NCBI GenBank assembly: GCA_002433065.1
Contig: DJHK01000015.1
Span: forward strand, 1 to 64,000
Source of the DNA: Chloroflexi bacterium UBA6622
GTDB taxonomy: Bacteria; Chloroflexota; UBA11872
Reading direction: 5' to 3'
Length of the DNA: 64,000 bases
Position 1 is the stretch's first letter. The number at the start of each line of letters is the position of its first letter. Shown piece after piece: positions 1 to 8,207 of the stretch. Position numbers and translations under genes: made by a program. A model generated the notes under the pieces. It was not told the DNA's origin and did no database searches. It was given only the letters and a program-made list of their open reading frames with translations.

Positions 1-60
1 GCATGACATTCGCCACCGCACTGCGACCGCGCCCAACCACCACACTGGAGGATCATCGAA

Positions 61-1155
61 ATGAGTACTGAACGTTTACGCGCCGTGGTAGTTGGCGGCC
101 ACATCGGCCGCTCACATGCCCATGGCTACATCGAGAGCGACCGCACGGATCTCGTTGCCGTCTGCGATCTCGATCCCATGACGCTGGACGCCTTTGGCGA
201 TGAGTTCGATGTCGAACAACGCTATAGCGATTACGAAACGATGCTTCGTGAGGAACGCCCCGATATTGTGAGCATCGGGACTCCCCAACAAGCCCATGCG
301 GCGATGACCACGCTCGCCGCCACACGGTATCAGCCGCGAGCCATCATCTGTGAAAAGCCCATGGCCAGCAGCACTGGCGAGGGGTACGCCATGCTAGCCG
401 CCTGCCGCGCCAACAATGTCAAACTCGCCATTGGCCATCAGGGTCGGTTTCTCAGCCTGCACGAACGAGTTCGGGAACTACTCGCCGAAGGCGCTATCGG
501 ACGTGTCCTGACCGTGCACGCAGGTCCACAGAAGCCGGATGCCGGCTTGATGAACATTGGGACCCACAACCTGAACTACCTGCACTATATGCTCGGAGAT
601 CCCATACCGCAGTGGGTGCTCGCCAATGTGCAACGAACCACCGACCGCTATGAACGAAGTTGGCCCGCCGAAGATTTGGCTGGTGCCATTATCGAATTCG
701 AGGGTGGCATACGGTTGTGCCTGGAAAGTGATCTCCCACCGGCCGGCATGGAACGCAACGTACGTACATTCGTCGGCACAGAAGGCATGATCCTGCTAGA
801 TGGCAGCTTCGCCGGCAATCATGACATCAAGCTGCTGCGTTCTGGGGCCTCGGGCTGGGAAACCGTTGCCTATGGCGATTCCACTGATTTTGCGCAGGCT
901 CGAGCACGAGAACTCGACGCATTGGCCGCATGGGCTAGCGGCGATGCCGATGAACATCGGGAAGATGCCAGTCTGGCAATCCACACGCTCGAAATCCTCA
1001 TGGGGATCTACGAATCAGCCCGCACCCATACCCTCGTTCACCTGCCAATCGCGACGCAGTGCTCACCGCTGCAGCAAATGTTGACCGATGGAGATTTATC
1101 CGTAGAACACCCGGGCCGGTATGACATCCGGCACATCGCAGCCACCCCCGAGTAA
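61..1155 (+). CDS. Gfo/Idh/MocA family oxidoreductase (copy 1 of a tandem pair)
   Basis: Predicted cytosolic NAD(P)-dependent dehydrogenase of the Gfo/Idh/MocA fold, acting on a sugar, inositol or similar polyol; the substrate cannot be told from sequence. The 364 aa are family-typical: an N-terminal Rossmann domain (GGHIGRSH at residues 12-19, acidic strand end VCDLD near 35-38) and the EKP motif at 98-100 with the catalytic Lys. The usual GxHxxD active-site motif reads GTHNLN (167-172), so the Asp is replaced by Asn. The ATG start has a strong Shine-Dalgarno GGAGG at 47-51. It lies 11 bases before a paralogue, and both end with the same IYESARTHT and PGxYDIR blocks, so they arose by duplication. 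The gene may begin further upstream as part of an operon cut by the window edge. Confidence 0.9.
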   Translation: MSTERLRAVVVGGHIGRSHAHGYIESDRTDLVAVCDLDPMTLDAFGDEFDVEQRYSDYETMLREERPDIVSIGTPQQAHAAMTTLAATRYQPRAIICEKPMASSTGEGYAMLAACRANNVKLAIGHQGRFLSLHERVRELLAEGAIGRVLTVHAGPQKPDAGLMNIGTHNLNYLHYMLGDPIPQWVLANVQRTTDRYERSWPAEDLAGAIIEFEGGIRLCLESDLPPAGMERNVRTFVGTEGMILLDGSFAGNHDIKLLRSGASGWETVAYGDSTDFAQARARELDALAAWASGDADEHREDASLAIHTLEILMGIYESARTHTLVHLPIATQCSPLQQMLTDGDLSVEHPGRYDIRHIAATPE

Positions 1156-1166
1156 GGAGACAACCA

Positions 1167-2252
1167 ATGGCGACCTATCGTGCCGGCATTATCGGACTGA
1201 ACCTTGGCCAATCTCATGCTCGTGGATTCGAGCAGGCGGAAGGCATCGAGGTTGCGGCCGTTTGTGATATTGACAAAAACCGGTTGGAAGAAGTTGGAGA
1301 CCAGTATGACGTACCTGGTCGATACACCGACGCGGAAACCATGCTGCAGGAAGCGGCGCTAGATGTTGTGAGCGTGGCGACACCAGCTTCCCTTCATCCA
1401 GCCATGACGCTGCTAGCTGCTCGTTATCCGGTCAAGGCCATCATTTCCGAAAAGCCCCTCGCGAATTCGATGGGCGAGGCTGAATCCATGGTCAATGCAT
1501 GCAACCGCGCCGGCATCAAACTTCTTTGCGGCTATCAAGGTCGGCATTTCGGCGCATTTGAAACCGCACGTAATCTCATCGCCGATGGAGCCATTGGAAA
1601 TCCCATCGTCGTAAAAGTCGGCGTTGAAGAAGGCGGATTAGCCAACCAGGGCTCTCACCTCATCGACCGCGCGCTCTATGTGCTTGGGGATCCTGATCCG
1701 ATTTGGGCACTTGGCCAGGTCCAACGTGAAACGGATCGGTATGAGCGGGGCTATGTCTGTGAAGACCTGTGCTTTGGTATCGCGGCGGTCAACGGTGGCG
1801 CTCGAATCGTGTATGACAACGATATTGGACCCCATGGCGACCTCACCAACCGTAGCTTTGTGATTGCCGGTGACGATGGAACTATCACCCTGGAGCCTGA
1901 CACCGGTCTGTCTTATGGCCTACGCCTCATCTCGGCCAACCGTGACGACTGTGTCATCCCCCCAGAGACGGACCCTCTGGACCACATGGTGGCGCAAGCC
2001 AACGAACTAGTAGCCTGGCTCGATGGCAGAGTTGATGGACACCGTCAGGATGGGAACCACGCCATAAAGTCACAAGCCATCATGATGGCAATTTATGAAA
2101 GTGCACGAACGCATACCGCAGTAGACATACCGATGCAGACGAAGCTGGCACCGCTGGAAGCAGCGATCCGCGACGGATCTCTCGTGGTCAGATATCCGGG
2201 TGCCTATGACATCCGACGGCCGTTCGTATACCCGAAAGACGACGTGGGGTAG
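1167..2252 (+). CDS. Gfo/Idh/MocA family oxidoreductase (copy 2 of a tandem pair)
   Basis: Second member of the tandem pair, 361 aa. It has the Rossmann N-terminus (GLNLGQSHARG, residues 10-20), EKP with the catalytic Lys at 95-97, and an intact GSHLID motif at 162-167 matching the family GxHxxD signature. It therefore looks catalytically complete, unlike its upstream neighbour. AAGGAG just before the ATG gives a good ribosome binding site. The two copies are probably co-transcribed, and could form a hetero-oligomer or act in successive oxidation/reduction steps on one sugar; this is inference from pairing only. The gene ends convergently against the minus-strand gene that follows, with 12 bases between the two stop codons. 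Confidence 0.9.
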   Translation: MATYRAGIIGLNLGQSHARGFEQAEGIEVAAVCDIDKNRLEEVGDQYDVPGRYTDAETMLQEAALDVVSVATPASLHPAMTLLAARYPVKAIISEKPLANSMGEAESMVNACNRAGIKLLCGYQGRHFGAFETARNLIADGAIGNPIVVKVGVEEGGLANQGSHLIDRALYVLGDPDPIWALGQVQRETDRYERGYVCEDLCFGIAAVNGGARIVYDNDIGPHGDLTNRSFVIAGDDGTITLEPDTGLSYGLRLISANRDDCVIPPETDPLDHMVAQANELVAWLDGRVDGHRQDGNHAIKSQAIMMAIYESARTHTAVDIPMQTKLAPLEAAIRDGSLVVRYPGAYDIRRPFVYPKDDVG

Positions 2253-2268
2253 CCAGCACCCCGGCTAC
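2249..2268. terminator. Short inverted repeat between convergent genes
   Basis: GTAGCC and GGCTAC form a perfect 6-bp stem with an 8-base loop. The two arms contain the TAG stop codons of the two convergent genes. There is no T-run on either side, so a role as a bidirectional terminator is only a possibility. Confidence 0.25.
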
Positions 2269-3293
2269 GCGCATTCCTCGTCGAAATCGGATTCGCCGCA
2301 GATATTCATCAGCGTGTGGTGCACGGCCCGGTCGTGGTCGTAATTGAAACGAGGTTCCTGCTCGCCCCGAATACACCCAACAAACTCCTTGATGTCATCG
2401 AGGAAAGGCACGTGCAACCCTGAGCCATGCACATGCCAACCAGCCTCCCCAGCCTCCACACCACCTGTATGGATCGCAACAGCCGCAGACCGGTCACCGA
2501 CAGTGCCCCATGGAGAAACAATTGCCTGGGCGTCGGATCCATATACTTCAAAACTACGAGGCCGCCGTTGTTCTGTTTCAAGATGACTGACTTCGATCGT
2601 GGCAATAGCCGATGGATACTCCAGAACCACGGTCGCGTTATCTACATACCCTGACTCGCGAAATCGCTCCGTTCGAAGAAATGGGTGCACGTGGTCCGGC
2701 ACACCAAGAACAGCCATCGTGAGGTCAAGGGCATGGCAGCCAAGATTGTAAAAAATTCCGCCCTTAAAATAGGCACCGCCACCAACGTACGTGTCGGAAC
2801 TCGGATTGTAGGCACCGCACATGTGAGCCCGGACTCGGAACACCTCGCCGAACTCACCGGCCGCGACCATATCGAACACCCGAAGAAAATGCGGCATTAA
2901 GCGATTGTTAAAGCCCATTTGAAAGAGCAAGCCCCCCTGCTCGGCAAGCTCGGTTAGCTCATCCACATGGGCATGTGTCCAGCCGCACGCCTTCTCCATC
3001 AACACGTGCTTTCCAGCCTGTAATGCCCGACGGGCATACGACGGGTTTTGCCGCTCGGCTCCACCAATCACGACGCCCTGAACCGAGGCATCCTCAAGGA
3101 TTTTTTGAATATCCTCCACATACGGGACACCTGTGGCATTCGGTTGCTGTTCGTTTGCCGCACGCACAGATTCATTCGGCTCATAAACGCCTGCAAGATC
3201 AATCGCGTCAAGATCACGCAACCATCGAAGCTTCCCCGGGACATGTCCGTGTTGGGCACCAAGTACACCAAGCCGGACCGCGTCACTATTCAT
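2265..3293 (-). CDS. Gfo/Idh/MocA family oxidoreductase
   Basis: Third Gfo/Idh/MocA protein, 342 aa from the chosen ATG, only distantly like the tandem pair. It has a Rossmann start (GVLGAQHGHVPGK near residues 9-21), Glu100-Lys101 where the family carries its catalytic Lys (here EKACGW rather than EKP), and GCHALD at 185-190 matching GxHxxD. It is likely an NAD(P)-dependent sugar or polyol dehydrogenase; the substrate is unknown. The start at 3293 is preferred over an ATG 15 bases upstream because GGAAGGG lies six bases before it. It is followed on the minus strand side by nothing else and preceded by the LanC-like gene, with which it may be co-transcribed (69-base gap). Confidence 0.88.
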   Translation of the reverse strand: MNSDAVRLGVLGAQHGHVPGKLRWLRDLDAIDLAGVYEPNESVRAANEQQPNATGVPYVEDIQKILEDASVQGVVIGGAERQNPSYARRALQAGKHVLMEKACGWTHAHVDELTELAEQGGLLFQMGFNNRLMPHFLRVFDMVAAGEFGEVFRVRAHMCGAYNPSSDTYVGGGAYFKGGIFYNLGCHALDLTMAVLGVPDHVHPFLRTERFRESGYVDNATVVLEYPSAIATIEVSHLETEQRRPRSFEVYGSDAQAIVSPWGTVGDRSAAVAIHTGGVEAGEAGWHVHGSGLHVPFLDDIKEFVGCIRGEQEPRFNYDHDRAVHHTLMNICGESDFDEECA

Positions 3294-3362
3294 TACAAAC
3301 CCTTCCATCTTTTTGAGAAACCCTCCTCATCGAGTGTTAGTACACCCGCGTGGCCGGTATCG

Positions 3363-4601
3363 TTACGACTCCTTGCGTGCCCCTCGAGGTACCACCATTA
3401 ACGGCATGTGCACGTCAGTTGGATACGCGAGGCGAAGAAAATAATGACCAAGACCGGATGCTCCAAGCATAAAGTCAGGGCTGTAATTGCCCGGCTCATC
3501 ACCCAACCATCGAACCGAGTTGTTTACCTCATGCTGATACACCATTGCCGCATCACCAAAATCCGCCGCGTGCGCGAGCCACGAGTCATCGCCGGTAACC
3601 CGAGCCAACTCGAGCAATAGCTCTCCGTTCCCGGACAGACCATGACATTGACTCGGATTTTCACGAATGTCAGCCGCGACCCGGGTCGCCTCGCCACATC
3701 GACACGCCAAATCCAGCAACACGCTGCTATCGAAAATTTCTGCAGCCCGTATCGCAAACAAGCCGATGCCGGGCGGACCATGACACCACTGCACACGCGG
3801 ATCATGCGAATCATCTGGCCACCGCCCCCAGCCGACACCATAAGGGGTTTCAATAGCCACTGATTCGATCCACGCCGCTGTACCCGTCACCGCGTCAGCC
3901 AACGCATCCTCGTGAGTCACAGACCACAACTCAGCTAGCGCGTAGGCCACGCCAGAGGCCCCATGACCAAAACCTGAGCCAAAAAATGTGCCACCTGGCG
4001 TAGCAGAGCCAGCCTGTCGATCCCATGCCCAACGCACTCCACTCGCATCTCGTGTCGCACATCGCAAAATGTCATCCCCAAGAGCTCTCGCGGTCGCCAA
4101 TATGCCCTCGTCGTTCGTAGCGTGATAGGCCCGAAGCAAGAACACAAGACTTCCGGATGATCCGGACAACATATGCGTGTCAGGGTAGGCCACGCGGCCA
4201 AGCGCCCGAGCACGGGCCATCGCACAACGGAGCCAGCGATCCCGACCGGTCACTTCGAACAGGTGTAAAAACATTTGGCCATGACCGGCAAGCCCGGAGT
4301 ACAGACTCGGATTAGCCGTTGCATCGGTCAAGTCGGGTGTGGACTCACGGTCGACCCACATAGCGGCCGCTTCGGCAACTTCACGAGCCTTCGTTTCCTG
4401 GGTTATGCGGAAAAGATCCGAAAAGAGAAAGATGACGCCGGTCATACCGCCAAACACAGCAGTCGAATACTGTGAGTCGCCCGCATAATTCAGCGTTTCC
4501 CAGCGTGTGCCCCCGACAGTTGGCTCCGCCATCGCGGCCAGACTGTCGGCCACGCTCTGTGCAGCCGTTAAGAATCGGTTGTGTGCATTCATCACGATCA
4601 A
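3363..4601 (-). CDS. LanC-like (lanthionine synthetase C-like) protein
   Basis: A 412-aa protein of the LanC/LANCL alpha-toroid fold. It shows the recurring Gly-rich turns of the fold: YSGLAGHG at ~101, MLSGSSGS at ~144, FGHGASG at ~211, WCHGPPG at ~272, CHGLSG at ~319, MLGASGLG at ~385. The zinc and base residues of characterised cyclases are all present: His213, Cys273 and the Cys319-His320 pair. Bacterial LanC enzymes add Cys thiols to dehydroamino acids; eukaryotic LANCL proteins act on phospho-Ser/Thr peptides with glutathione. No LanB/LanM dehydratase, precursor peptide or transporter is nearby, so lanthipeptide synthesis is unsupported. The start is TTG at 4601 (AGG seven bases upstream) or ATG at 4592. 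It is divergent from the aminotransferase gene. Confidence 0.85.
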   Translation of the reverse strand: MIVMNAHNRFLTAAQSVADSLAAMAEPTVGGTRWETLNYAGDSQYSTAVFGGMTGVIFLFSDLFRITQETKAREVAEAAAMWVDRESTPDLTDATANPSLYSGLAGHGQMFLHLFEVTGRDRWLRCAMARARALGRVAYPDTHMLSGSSGSLVFLLRAYHATNDEGILATARALGDDILRCATRDASGVRWAWDRQAGSATPGGTFFGSGFGHGASGVAYALAELWSVTHEDALADAVTGTAAWIESVAIETPYGVGWGRWPDDSHDPRVQWCHGPPGIGLFAIRAAEIFDSSVLLDLACRCGEATRVAADIRENPSQCHGLSGNGELLLELARVTGDDSWLAHAADFGDAAMVYQHEVNNSVRWLGDEPGNYSPDFMLGASGLGHYFLRLAYPTDVHMPLMVVPRGARKES

Positions 4602-4712
4602 TCAGGAACCTAGTCTGCCTACAGTACTCCATGCACTGTTCCAAAAACCCGCGACAGCGTACGATTTGAAGCGTACGCTCATACGAGTCCACCCAAGCCC
4701 TTCGAGCCCGAT

Positions 4713-6095
4713 ATGCCGGAAGCGACTGACCCAAGCCAAGAATTTCCGCAGCGCCACGCAGGACTTGCCAATCTGCTGGTTGAATTCAACCAGATGAAAT
4801 CCTTTATGGATGATCCGTTGATCATTGTTGAAGGTGATGGTGTACGCGTTCGTGATCACACCGGACAGTGGTACATCGACGGGTTATCAGCCGTTGCCGC
4901 CGTGCAGCTTGGTCACCGAAATCAGGCAATCATCGCGGCGATGACAGAACAACTCAATAAGATAGCCCTCGCGCTTCCTCTCTATGCAGCCTCAGAGCCG
5001 GCCATTGATCTGGCCAGACGGCTCGTCGAAATCACACCCGGACCGCTCACACACGTCAAATATGCAAGTGGTGGTTCCGAAGCCAATGAAGCCGCCTTCA
5101 AAGTAGCTCGTCAATATCACTCACAGACGGGACACCCCGGAAAGTACAAGATTATCTCCCGGTACCGTAGCTACCACGGGGCCACGATGGGGGCACTGGC
5201 CGCCAGCGGAGGTGCTGCTCGAAAGCTCCCGTACGAGCCATTTCCCACAGGATTCCTCAAGGTCCATCCACCAGACTGCTACCGATGTCCATTCGGACTC
5301 AGTTATCCCGAATGTGATGTCCGATGTGCCGAAATCGTGGACGACGTCATTCAGGCCGAAGGTCCAGAGTCCGTCGCAGCCTTTATTGCCGAACCCGTGA
5401 GCATGTCGACAGACGGATTCATCGCCCCGCCACCAGAGTATTTCAAAATCTTGCGGGATATCTGTGACCGCCACAATGTTTTACTGATCTTCGACGAAAT
5501 CATCACTGGGTTTGGTCGACTCGGCGAGCTTTTTGGCGCTGACGTCTACAACACGGCGCCTGACATGATGACCCTCGGCAAGGGGCTCAGTGGCGGATAC
5601 GCCCCGTTGGCCGCACTCATGATGACCACGCCGATTGCCGAAGCGTTTTGGGGAGATCCAACCGATGCCGTCCACTTTAATGGCGGCCATACCTATGCAG
5701 GGAATCCCGTCGCCTGCGCCGCTGGCCTGGAAGCAATATCGCAAATAGTTGAGGGCAGAGCCCTCGCGAACGGACAGACTCAAGGAACCCGACTTCGAAC
5801 TGGATTGGAGGAGTTGGCTGACCGATATGATCAGATCGGACGGGTGGATGGACACGGTCTCCTGCAGGGAATCGAATTCGTACGAGACAAATCAGCCCGC
5901 ACCCAATTTCCGCCGGCCCGCCTCTTGTGCCGAAAGGTTGGACAGACCGCCAAAGCGAACGGGTTGATCGGACGCATGGGCGACCATGAGTTTGTTCTGG
6001 CACCTCCCCTTACATCGACTTCAGATGAAATCGATGAAATGGTTGCGATCCTGGACACGTCCATCGCGGAATCACTTGAGACGTTTGACGGCTAA
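4713..6095 (+). CDS. Class III PLP-dependent aminotransferase
   Basis: A 460-aa fold-type I, class III aminotransferase transferring an amino group between an omega-amine (or amino sugar/amino acid) and a keto acid. Visible signatures: the FNQMKSF...GDGVRVRDHTG entry region, ASGGSEANEAAFK at ~118-130 for PLP phosphate binding, IFDEIITGFGR at ~259-269 with the Asp contacting the pyridine nitrogen, and LGKGLSGGY with the Schiff-base Lys290. GHTYAGNPVACAAG is the typical late class III motif. Overall layout resembles taurine-, beta-alanine- or BioA-type transaminases, but the substrate is not determined. A methyltransferase gene starts two bases after its stop, so the two are almost certainly co-translated. 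Both belong to the same accessory block as the oxidoreductases and the LanC-like gene. Confidence 0.93.
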   Translation: MPEATDPSQEFPQRHAGLANLLVEFNQMKSFMDDPLIIVEGDGVRVRDHTGQWYIDGLSAVAAVQLGHRNQAIIAAMTEQLNKIALALPLYAASEPAIDLARRLVEITPGPLTHVKYASGGSEANEAAFKVARQYHSQTGHPGKYKIISRYRSYHGATMGALAASGGAARKLPYEPFPTGFLKVHPPDCYRCPFGLSYPECDVRCAEIVDDVIQAEGPESVAAFIAEPVSMSTDGFIAPPPEYFKILRDICDRHNVLLIFDEIITGFGRLGELFGADVYNTAPDMMTLGKGLSGGYAPLAALMMTTPIAEAFWGDPTDAVHFNGGHTYAGNPVACAAGLEAISQIVEGRALANGQTQGTRLRTGLEELADRYDQIGRVDGHGLLQGIEFVRDKSARTQFPPARLLCRKVGQTAKANGLIGRMGDHEFVLAPPLTSTSDEIDEMVAILDTSIAESLETFDG

Positions 6096-6097
6096 GG

Positions 6098-6838
6098 ATG
6101 GATCGCCCCGCATTTGATGATCGGGTCGCCGGCTATGCGATATCCCAGACTCATCGCGACGGCCCCACCCTTCAGCCGACTGTCGAGTTCACAACTGCCC
6201 ACGAAAACAACCGAGTACTCGACGTCAGCACAGGCACCGGATTCACTGCACACGCGCTGCTCCGCACCGGGGCCCAAGTCGTAGCTACCGATATCTCACA
6301 TGGCATGCTTCGCCACACCCTGACTTCACCCTCATCTGGCCTCACTGGAGCACTGAGCGACACCCATCGCCTAGCCTTCGCCAATAACGTATTTGACGCA
6401 GTGTCCTGCCGGCACGCATTTCATCACTACATCGACGGTCCTGCGGCAATGCATGAAATGGCCAGGGTTGTCCGACCAGGCGGCCGGGTCGTCATAGCCG
6501 ACACAATCGCGCCAGAGGACGATACCGCGGCACGAGCGATGCATGAAATCGAGAAGATCCGCGACCCCTCACACGTCGTAAATCGACCAGTGGCAGATCT
6601 GCTAGAGCTGTTCGAATCTGCAGGATTGGATCCTGTACAAACCAAGCTCGCAGAAACCGAGCTTCTCTTTGATCCGTGGTGTGACCGAACTGATGTCGAT
6701 AAAAAAACACGAGATGGCCTATGGGAAAAATTCACCCGGGACAAAGCCACAAAGCTCATGTTTAGCGTCCACGAGTCCGACCAACACCGAACGTTTTCCT
6801 GGCCGAACGCAATAATTGCTGGAGTCCGAGCCTTATAG
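6098..6838 (+). CDS. Class I SAM-dependent methyltransferase
   Basis: A 246-aa small-molecule methyltransferase of the UbiE/Methyltransf_11 type. Motif I reads VLDVSTGTGFTA near residue 40 and binds S-adenosylmethionine; VVATDIS follows with the acidic ribose-binding residue; FDAVSCRHAFHHY and VVRPGGRVVIAD are the usual post-motif strands. The C-terminal ~90 residues form a variable substrate cap. The start lies two bases after the aminotransferase stop, with that gene's TAAGG acting as ribosome binding site. Given its partner it may N- or C-methylate an amine intermediate, but that is inference from order only. Confidence 0.9.
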   Translation: MDRPAFDDRVAGYAISQTHRDGPTLQPTVEFTTAHENNRVLDVSTGTGFTAHALLRTGAQVVATDISHGMLRHTLTSPSSGLTGALSDTHRLAFANNVFDAVSCRHAFHHYIDGPAAMHEMARVVRPGGRVVIADTIAPEDDTAARAMHEIEKIRDPSHVVNRPVADLLELFESAGLDPVQTKLAETELLFDPWCDRTDVDKKTRDGLWEKFTRDKATKLMFSVHESDQHRTFSWPNAIIAGVRAL

Positions 6839-6884
6839 CATCAGCTAGGATCAGAACCAAGGACTCGAACAACGGGATTGCACC

Positions 6885-8198
6885 ATGACACAGGCTCCGC
6901 TCAGGGTTGGAATGGTCGGATGCGGCGGAATTTCCAGCATGTACACCGACATCTATGCCGGGCTCCACCAACTCGCTCACGTCGTCGCGGTTGCCGACCT
7001 ATCCCCGGAGCTTGCCACCAATCGAGCCAAAGCACTGATCAACGCCTATGCAGCTGAGGCCGCAATTGAACGCGCACGAACTGCAAGCGCGTGCAATCGC
7101 GAAGAACGTGTCGCGGCGCAAACCCGTGCTGAATCAGCAGAAATCGCCAGTACCGTCACCATTAAAGAATTTAGCCACCACCGGGATCTACTTGCCCATA
7201 TGGATGTTGATGCCATCGTGGTACTCACAGCGCCATCGGTCCGCAAAGAACCAACCATTGATGGGGCGGCCGCGGGCTGCCACGTGTTTATCCAAGGACC
7301 AATGGCACAGAGTGTTGCTGAAGCCGACGAGATGATCGACGCCGTAACAGCATCAGGCATCAACTTCCACTCGCAGGTTGGTTCACGTTATAGCAGGGGT
7401 ATGCTGCATGCCCAGCGGGCCGTATCAAGCGGCCTGATGGGTCAAATAGCGCTGGCCCGTGTAGACCTTAACCTTTTTCGACCACAACAATATTTCCGAC
7501 CAGGACACTGGCACGGAACCTGGGAAGGTGAAGGTGGCACAGCCATATTTCATCACGGTCGATACATCATCGATCCCTTCCTGTTTGTTGTCGGATCACC
7601 GATCGTGCAGGTCGCTTCCTACGCTGGCGCCATGCTGCGTGATATTGAAACCGACGATCTCACGCTGTCGCTTGTTGAATTCGCCAATGGATCCCGTGGG
7701 GTTATTCAAGCATCATTACTCCACCATGAGAATCCCATGGCGCCCACGTACCGCATAGAACTCATTGGAAGCGAAGCCTCCCTGGTGCTGCATCAGGAAT
7801 ACGTAAAACCTGGGACCGGGCGCAGCCAGTCATCCGACCCAGGCTCGAGTTCCAGCGCACTCAGTTCACGCAACCGTGGGTGGGAAGCTCGAGTTGGGTT
7901 TGGCTCCGACCACGATCCGTCCTTAGTCGACCGCCTGGAAGCCCTCGCAGGGGCTATTCCTGACGCCCCAATCAACGCCAGCGAGATCCATCAGAGCCGC
8001 CTTTGGCTGCAATCAATCATCACCGGGAAGCCAATGCCTGTACCCATCGAGGTGCCAAGAAACCATGTGGAACTAGTGCGAGCCTCCTATAAATCACAGG
8101 AAGCCGGAGGGGTTCCGGTAGCACTTCCTCTAGCCAGTGATGATCCGTTTTACACATTTCAAGGTCGGCTTACACACGGCAAGAGGATTCCAACCTAA
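6885..8198 (+). CDS. Gfo/Idh/MocA-fold protein with altered active site and insertion
   Basis: Fourth Gfo/Idh/MocA homologue, 437 aa against a usual 330-390. The Rossmann motif GCGGISSMY (12-20) and VAVADLS are intact. Between the second beta strand and the next helix there is an extra Ala/Glu/Arg-rich helical stretch of about 45 residues (~48-92). The catalytic Lys motif EKP reads QGP (137-139), and the GxHxxD motif reads GRYIID (225-230), so both Lys and His are replaced. It may bind a nucleotide and sugar without normal hydride chemistry, or use a different mechanism. It follows the aminotransferase-methyltransferase pair with a 46-base gap on the same strand and ends convergently with the polysaccharide locus. 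Confidence 0.85.
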   Translation: MTQAPLRVGMVGCGGISSMYTDIYAGLHQLAHVVAVADLSPELATNRAKALINAYAAEAAIERARTASACNREERVAAQTRAESAEIASTVTIKEFSHHRDLLAHMDVDAIVVLTAPSVRKEPTIDGAAAGCHVFIQGPMAQSVAEADEMIDAVTASGINFHSQVGSRYSRGMLHAQRAVSSGLMGQIALARVDLNLFRPQQYFRPGHWHGTWEGEGGTAIFHHGRYIIDPFLFVVGSPIVQVASYAGAMLRDIETDDLTLSLVEFANGSRGVIQASLLHHENPMAPTYRIELIGSEASLVLHQEYVKPGTGRSQSSDPGSSSSALSSRNRGWEARVGFGSDHDPSLVDRLEALAGAIPDAPINASEIHQSRLWLQSIITGKPMPVPIEVPRNHVELVRASYKSQEAGGVPVALPLASDDPFYTFQGRLTHGKRIPT

Positions 8199-8207
8199 GT
8201 GCAGAAG

